Shown here piece by piece: positions 60,112 through 64,000 of a DNA stretch of 64,000 nt. Position 1 is the first letter of the stretch, and every line of letters begins with the position of its first letter. Source of the DNA: Micromonospora sp. FIMYZ51 (lineage in GTDB: Bacteria > Actinomycetota > Actinomycetes > Mycobacteriales > Micromonosporaceae); contig NZ_CP134706.1 of NCBI RefSeq assembly GCF_038246755.1, forward strand, positions 372,001-436,000, given 5' to 3'. A model generated the notes under the pieces. It saw only the letters and a program-made list of their open reading frames with translations. It was not told where the DNA came from and did not search any database. The translations under genes and the position numbers were made by a program.

Positions 60112-62637
60112 TCAGCGGGGCAGGTTCGTCAGCACCACGTCGAGCACCCGGACCGCGTCCGGCTTGGAGAGCGGATTGTTGCCGTTGCCGCACTTCGGCG
60201 ACTGCACGCAGGACGGGCAACCCGCCTCGCAGCCGCACTCGCTTATCGCGTCGCGGGTGGCCCGCAGCCAGGCGGCGGCCATGCCGTACGCCCGCTCGGC
60301 GAAGCCCGCCCCGCCGGAGTGGCCGTCGTAGACGAAGACGGTAGGTGCCTCGGTGTCCGGGTGCAGCGCCGTGGAGAGCCCACCGATGTCCCACCGGTCG
60401 CAGGTGGCCACCAGCGGCAGCAGCCCGATCGCAGCGTGCTCGGCGGCGTGCAACGCCCCCGGCACCAGGGCCGGTTCCACACCGGCCGAAGCCAGCGACT
60501 CGGGGGAGAGGGTGAACCAGACCGCGACGGTACGCAACTCCCGCGCCGGCAGGTCCAGCGGACGGGTGTCGATCACCTCGCCGGTGGCGATCCGGCGGCG
60601 CTGGTACGACACCACCTGATTTGTCACGTCCACCTCGCCCAGGAAGAGCCCGACCGGCCCGGCGTCGACGTACGAGCGCACCGACACCACCGACAGCGAG
60701 GTGACGTCCCGGGCGTGGGTGGACCAGTCCGGCTCCTCGGGGTGCACCAGCGCGCAGCCGTCGTCCAGGTCGAGCGCGTCCACCACGTACGACACGCCCT
60801 GGTGCAGGTAGACCGCGCCGGGATGGAGTTGGACGTGCGAGGAACCGCCGTCGACGGTGCCGAGCAGCCGACCGGTGGCCGCCTCCACCACGCAGACCGG
60901 GGCACCGCCCTCGCCCCGTAGGTCCACCCCGGGGCGCTCCCGGTGTCGCCAGTACCAGCCGGTCGGCCGCTGCCGCAGCGCGCCCGCCTCGACCAGCGCC
61001 TCGACCGCCTCCTTCGTGCCGTCGCCGAAGAGTTCCAGGTCGGCCGAGGTCAGCGGGGCCTCGGCCGCCGCGCAGGCCAACTGGGGGCCGAGCACGTACG
61101 GGTTGGCCGGGTCGAGCACGGTGGCTTCCACCGGTGCGCCGAACACCGCCTCCGGATGGTGCACCAGATAGGTGTCGAGTGGATCGTCCCGGGCCACCAG
61201 CACCGCGAGGGCCTCCTGGCCGGAGCGTCCGGCCCGGCCGGCCTGCTGCCACAGCGAGGCCCGGGTGCCCGGGTACCCACAGATCAGCACCGCGTCCAGC
61301 CCGATCAGGTCGACGCCCAGTTCCAGTGCGTTGGTCGAGGCCAGCCCGAGCAGGTCGCCGTGCAGCAGCGCCCGCTCCAGCTCGCGCCGCTCCTCGCGCA
61401 GGTACCCGGCCCGGTACGCGGCGACCCGTTCGCCGAGCCCGGGAACCGCCTCGTCCAGGCTGCGCCGGGCACTTGTCGCCACCACCTCGGCACCTCGCCG
61501 GGAGCGGACGAAGGCCAGCGTGCGTACCCCGGCGGCGACGGTGTCCGCGAGCAGGTCGGCGGTCTCCCGCAACGCCGACCGGCGGACCTGGGTGAGATCC
61601 GCGACCTCTACCGAACCGCCGGCCCCGGACCCCGACACCCTGCCCGGACCGCCGGCCCCGGACCCCTTGCCCGGACCGCCGGCCCCGGACCCCTTGCCCG
61701 GACCGCCGGCCCCGGACCCCGACACCCTGCTCGGACGACCGCCGGCCCCGGAGGGCTCGCTGGGCAGCAGTGGCGGCTCCCAGAGCGCGAAGGTGACCCC
61801 GGCCCGGGGCGAGGTGTCCTCGGTGACCGCCGCCACCGGCAACCCGATCAGTCGCCCGGCCGCCGCAGCCGGGTCCCCCGAGGTGGCGGAGGCCAGCACG
61901 AACGTCGGACCGGCGGCCCGCCCGTAGCGGGCGCACTGGCGGCGCAGCCGGCGCAGCACGTGGGCGACGTGTGATCCGAACACACCCCGGTAGATGTGGC
62001 ACTCGTCGATCACCACGTGGGTCAGCCGACGCAGGAAGCCGGACCACTGCGCGTGCCCGGGGAGGATGCCGTGGTGCAGCATGTCGGGGTTGGTCAGCAC
62101 GAACCGGGAGTGCCGCCGGATCCACTCCCGCTCGGCGCGCGGAGTGTCGCCGTCGTAGCAGGCCGGACGTACGCCGTCGAGGTCCAGTGCGGCGACGGCG
62201 CGCAGTTGGTCGGCGGCGAGTGCCTTGGTCGGTGCCAGGTAGAGCACGGTGGCGCGGGGGTCGGCGAGCAGGGTGGCGAGCGCGGGCAACTGGTACGCCA
62301 GGGACTTGCCGGACGCGGTGCCGGTGGCGACGACCACGTGCTGGCCGTCGTACGCGAGGCTGGCCGCCTCGGCCTGGTGCCGCCACGGCATGGTGACCCC
62401 CCGCCGGGCGTACGCGTCACGCAGCTCCGCCGGAGCCCACCGTGGCCAGGGTGCCGGCACCCCGGCCCGGGGTGGCACCCGCTCGACGTGGGTGACCGGG
62501 TCGGTGGCGTGCCGTTGCCGCAGCCGGCGCAGCAGCACTTCCGGCGGGACGGCCGGAGCCGCGACCGGTGCCGAGCCCGGTGGCCGTTCGGCGCCACGGC
62601 CGGCGGATACGCTGGCTGCCGAGGTCACGTCCTGCAC
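60112..62637 (-). CDS. DEAD/DEAH helicase, MrfA/Hrq1 type with DUF1998
   Basis: The 841-aa superfamily 2 helicase has Walker [10 protein letters not shown] (K111), DECH box (211-214), SATSGDP motif III, motif [11 protein letters not shown] and motif [12 protein letters not shown]. The C-terminal domain carries the zinc site [18 protein letters not shown] seen in MrfA and Hrq1, linked to mitomycin and crosslink repair. An in-frame Gly/Ser repeat lies between the RecA domains. It is divergent from bldG, as SCO3550 is in Streptomyces; Rv3649 is the mycobacterial counterpart. Confidence 0.9.
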   Translation of the reverse strand: MQDVTSAASVSAGRGAERPPGSAPVAAPAVPPEVLLRRLRQRHATDPVTHVERVPPRAGVPAPWPRWAPAELRDAYARRGVTMPWRHQAEAASLAYDGQHVVVATGTASGKSLAYQLPALATLLADPRATVLYLAPTKALAADQLRAVAALDLDGVRPACYDGDTPRAEREWIRRHSRFVLTNPDMLHHGILPGHAQWSGFLRRLTHVVIDECHIYRGVFGSHVAHVLRRLRRQCARYGRAAGPTFVLASATSGDPAAAAGRLIGLPVAAVTEDTSPRAGVTFALWEPPLLPSEPSGAGGRPSRVSGSGAGGPGKGSGAGGPGKGSGAGGPGRVSGSGAGGSVEVADLTQVRRSALRETADLLADTVAAGVRTLAFVRSRRGAEVVATSARRSLDEAVPGLGERVAAYRAGYLREERRELERALLHGDLLGLASTNALELGVDLIGLDAVLICGYPGTRASLWQQAGRAGRSGQEALAVLVARDDPLDTYLVHHPEAVFGAPVEATVLDPANPYVLGPQLACAAAEAPLTSADLELFGDGTKEAVEALVEAGALRQRPTGWYWRHRERPGVDLRGEGGAPVCVVEAATGRLLGTVDGGSSHVQLHPGAVYLHQGVSYVVDALDLDDGCALVHPEEPDWSTHARDVTSLSVVSVRSYVDAGPVGLFLGEVDVTNQVVSYQRRRIATGEVIDTRPLDLPARELRTVAVWFTLSPESLASAGVEPALVPGALHAAEHAAIGLLPLVATCDRWDIGGLSTALHPDTEAPTVFVYDGHSGGAGFAERAYGMAAAWLRATRDAISECGCEAGCPSCVQSPKCGNGNNPLSKPDAVRVLDVVLTNLPR
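61617..61735 (-). repeat. 27-bp in-frame repeat in the helicase gene
   Basis: Units of about 27 bp encode [13 protein letters not shown] repeats (three to four copies) between the two RecA domains. Copies are nearly identical in DNA, which points to recent expansion. Family members without this insert are known, so it is probably a flexible loop. Confidence 0.85.
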
Positions 62638-62769
62638 TCTCGCACTGGTGTTCGGAAATCGGAAATCGGCGGGCCGGATGAGATCGGGCCCGCCCCGGTG
62701 AGTCGTCGGCCGGAGTCACGGGTAGTGGTTAGATGCCCAAGAAGCTTACCGCTGCGCAAGGAGGGACCG

Positions 62770-63111
62770 ATGGAGCTGTCACTGGCGACCCGCACCGTGG
62801 GAGAGCACACGGTGCTCGAGGTCGGCGGTGAGGTGGACGTCTACACCGCCCCTCGGCTGCGCGAGCGGCTGCTGGAGCTGATCGACGGCGGGGCCCGGCA
62901 TGTGGTGGTGGATCTCGGCCGGGTCGACTTCCTCGACTCCACCGGCCTGGGTGTGCTGGTCGGCGCGCTCAAGCGGCTGCGTACCGCCGGCGGCACCTTC
63001 GCCCTGGTCTGCGACAAGGAGCCGCTGCTCAAGATCTTCCGAATCACCGCGTTGGACCAGGTGTTCCCACTACATCCCACGGTCGAAGCGGCGACCGGTG
63101 CTGGCGCGTGA
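62770..63111 (+). CDS. bldG: Anti-anti-sigma factor BldG (STAS domain)
   Basis: The 113-aa STAS protein has the phosphorylatable serine in [16 protein letters not shown]. BldG-type proteins switch anti-sigma factors and control development and stress responses in actinomycetes. GGAGG stands before ATG 62770. The order helicase / bldG / anti-sigma / hppA equals SCO3550-SCO3547 of S. coelicolor, which supports the name. Confidence 0.9.
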   Translation: MELSLATRTVGEHTVLEVGGEVDVYTAPRLRERLLELIDGGARHVVVDLGRVDFLDSTGLGVLVGALKRLRTAGGTFALVCDKEPLLKIFRITALDQVFPLHPTVEAATGAGA

Positions 63112-63545
63112 TGGCCACGGTCCGGCTCTCCTTCTCGCCGGCTCCGGTGCACGTGCGTACCGCCCGCCTGGTCGGGGTGGCGGTCGCCCGGCGGGCCGGG
63201 GTTCGCGAGGAACTGCTCGACGAGGTACGCCTGGCCATCGGTGAGGCGTGCACCCGTGCGGTCGCCCTGCATCGCCAGTACGGCCTGACCGAACCGGTGC
63301 TGGTCGAGATGTCCGACTCGGGCGCGTACGCGGTGCGGGTGGTGGACCGGGCGCCGATCGAGGCGGGCATCGGTCTCGCCGCGCTCGACGCCGACCAGCT
63401 GGCCAACGAGTCGCTGAACGAGGACGATCTCACCACCGGCGTCGGATTCGCGCTGCTCGCCGGCTTCGTCGACGACCTTCAGGTACGGCCGGTCGACGAG
63501 GGCGTCGGCACCGAGGTCCGAATGGTGTGGCCGCTGAACCGCTGA
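63111..63545 (+). CDS. Anti-sigma regulator of the HATPase type (ApgA/SCO3548-like)
   Basis: The 144-aa GHKL-fold protein should be the partner of BldG. The N-box region reads IGEACTRAVALH: the Asn that normally coordinates magnesium (EACTNA in RsbW) is Arg. The glycine box is also weak (TTGVGFALLAGFV is present). It may bind ATP poorly or not act as a kinase. ATG 63111 overlaps the bldG stop by 1 nt; GTG 63108 is an alternative. Confidence 0.85.
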   Translation: MATVRLSFSPAPVHVRTARLVGVAVARRAGVREELLDEVRLAIGEACTRAVALHRQYGLTEPVLVEMSDSGAYAVRVVDRAPIEAGIGLAALDADQLANESLNEDDLTTGVGFALLAGFVDDLQVRPVDEGVGTEVRMVWPLNR

Positions 63546-63557
63546 ATATCGCTCATC

Positions 63558-63590
63558 ATGCCGCCGTTCCCCGTCGGGGTGCGGCGGCAT
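63558..63590. terminator. Hairpin after the bldG operon
   Basis: ATGCCGCCG (63558-63566) and CGGCGGCAT (63582-63590) form a perfect 9-bp stem; the loop can pair further through CCCC/GGGG. It lies 12 nt after the anti-sigma stop. Confidence 0.75.
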
Positions 63591-63669
63591 CGTCATGCAT
63601 GCGCTCCTATATCAGATTTCGGTTCATAACACAGCGATGAAGATCATCGAGACACGGTGCCACCTCCGT

Positions 63670-63699
63670 GTGACCTCGAACACGCGGGACGGCTAGAGT
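63670..63699 (+). promoter_or_regulatory. Possible hppA promoter
   Basis: GTGACC (63670-63675) and TAGAGT (63694-63699) with an 18-bp spacer resemble vegetative actinomycete -35 and -10 boxes, about 160 bp upstream of hppA. The rest of the 312-bp spacer (63546-63857) holds the hairpin above and an AT-richer stretch near 63605-63650 with no gene. Confidence 0.35.
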
Positions 63700-63857
63700 A
63701 CGCGGGTTGTCAGCAAGTGATCCATCGGGCTGCCAGCGCAGATGGGCGGCCATCGCTGGCCCGCCGGGTGGTCCGGCGCGCACTTGCGAACTCGCATCCA
63801 GGCGCCGGTCGGTGCGTCTCCACCGGCCGGCGCGTTGTTCGGCACAGGAGGACACAG

Positions 63858-64000
63858 ATGTCCGACAGCTTGGCCGCCGAGGGCGGCGGCGCGATCTCCC
63901 TGACCGGAGCAAACGTCACGTACGTCGTCATCGCCGCGGTGATCGCGTTGGTCGCGCTCGCCTTCGCCGCTGCGTTGACGAAGGCCGTGCTGGCGGCCGG
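63858..64000 (+). CDS. hppA: Proton-translocating pyrophosphatase, start only
   Basis: The frame begins ATG 63858 after AGGAGG and runs off the window after 47 complete codons. It encodes a first membrane helix (VTYVVIAAVIALVALAFAAALTKAVL). The N-terminus and its position after the bldG pair (SCO3547 order) indicate the membrane H+-pumping pyrophosphatase. No catalytic motif is in view. Confidence 0.72.
   Translation, partial: MSDSLAAEGGGAISLTGANVTYVVIAAVIALVALAFAAALTKAVLAA

Noticed and set aside
60112..62386. A second long minus-strand frame (769 aa) within the helicase gene
   Set aside because: It is a frameshifted shadow of the helicase and has none of the helicase motifs.

Overview
The window is a high-GC actinomycete chromosome segment, most like Micromonosporaceae (Micromonospora or Salinispora type). 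The evidence is the very high GC, the frequent GTG starts and ATGA/GTGA overlaps, and gene neighbourhoods also known from Streptomyces and Mycobacterium: nuo operon plus a polyprenyl synthase, acs, an HAD-IB phosphatase / 6C RNA / ssd-tad cluster, a helicase / bldG / anti-sigma / hppA cluster, and a type VII secretion locus. The assignment rests on my recognition of families, not on a database search.

Layout. 1-10957: the end of nuoF and nuoG-nuoN, the second half of the respiratory complex I operon. It is followed by a strong hairpin and a long-chain polyprenyl diphosphate synthase, probably for the menaquinone tail. 12208-19579: MFS exporter divergent from an IclR regulator, a Tat-exported PhoX phosphatase, an ECF sigma / zinc-finger anti-sigma pair, a RarD-like permease and a GNAT acetyltransferase. 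19604-27802: a large palindromic repeat, a small holin-like membrane protein, then a partial type VII secretion locus (eccE, two WXG100 proteins, mycosin, and a very long SseB-domain protein with an overlapping small gene). 27864-35518: an alpha/beta hydrolase lacking its nucleophile, a secreted M6 metalloprotease, acetyl-CoA synthetase, a degenerate Fic-like protein and an HAD-IB phosphatase.

35757-50437 is the most notable part. A 6C small RNA gene (two hairpins with C-rich loops) lies between the HAD-IB gene and, about 17 kb away, ssd. In Mycobacterium tuberculosis the same RNA (B11) sits directly between the homologues of these two genes. Here a 14.6-kb actinomycete integrative and conjugative element (AICE) has inserted inside the 3' terminal hairpin of the RNA. 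A 25-bp perfect direct repeat (35825-35849 and 50413-50437) bounds it and rebuilds the RNA's 3' arm. The element carries int, xis, a RepSA-type initiator, small transfer genes in one overlapping minus-strand operon, an FtsK-like transfer ATPase with a membrane partner, regulators, NUDIX and HD hydrolases. Its cargo is a cytosine-5 methyltransferase, a PmeII-like restriction enzyme and a HEPN-like protein. A third, decayed copy of the att region at 52091-52146 suggests an earlier insertion whose remnant contains a PIN-domain toxin-antitoxin pair and a broken acetyltransferase.

52174-63545: a membrane-anchored protein with a VHL-like beta domain, two perfect DnaA boxes, ssd and the tad/flp pilus operon (tadA, tadB, tadC, DUF4244 pilin, two TadE-like proteins), a LURP-one-like protein, an MrfA/Hrq1-type helicase, and the bldG anti-anti-sigma / anti-sigma pair. 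The window ends in the first codons of a proton-pumping pyrophosphatase (hppA).
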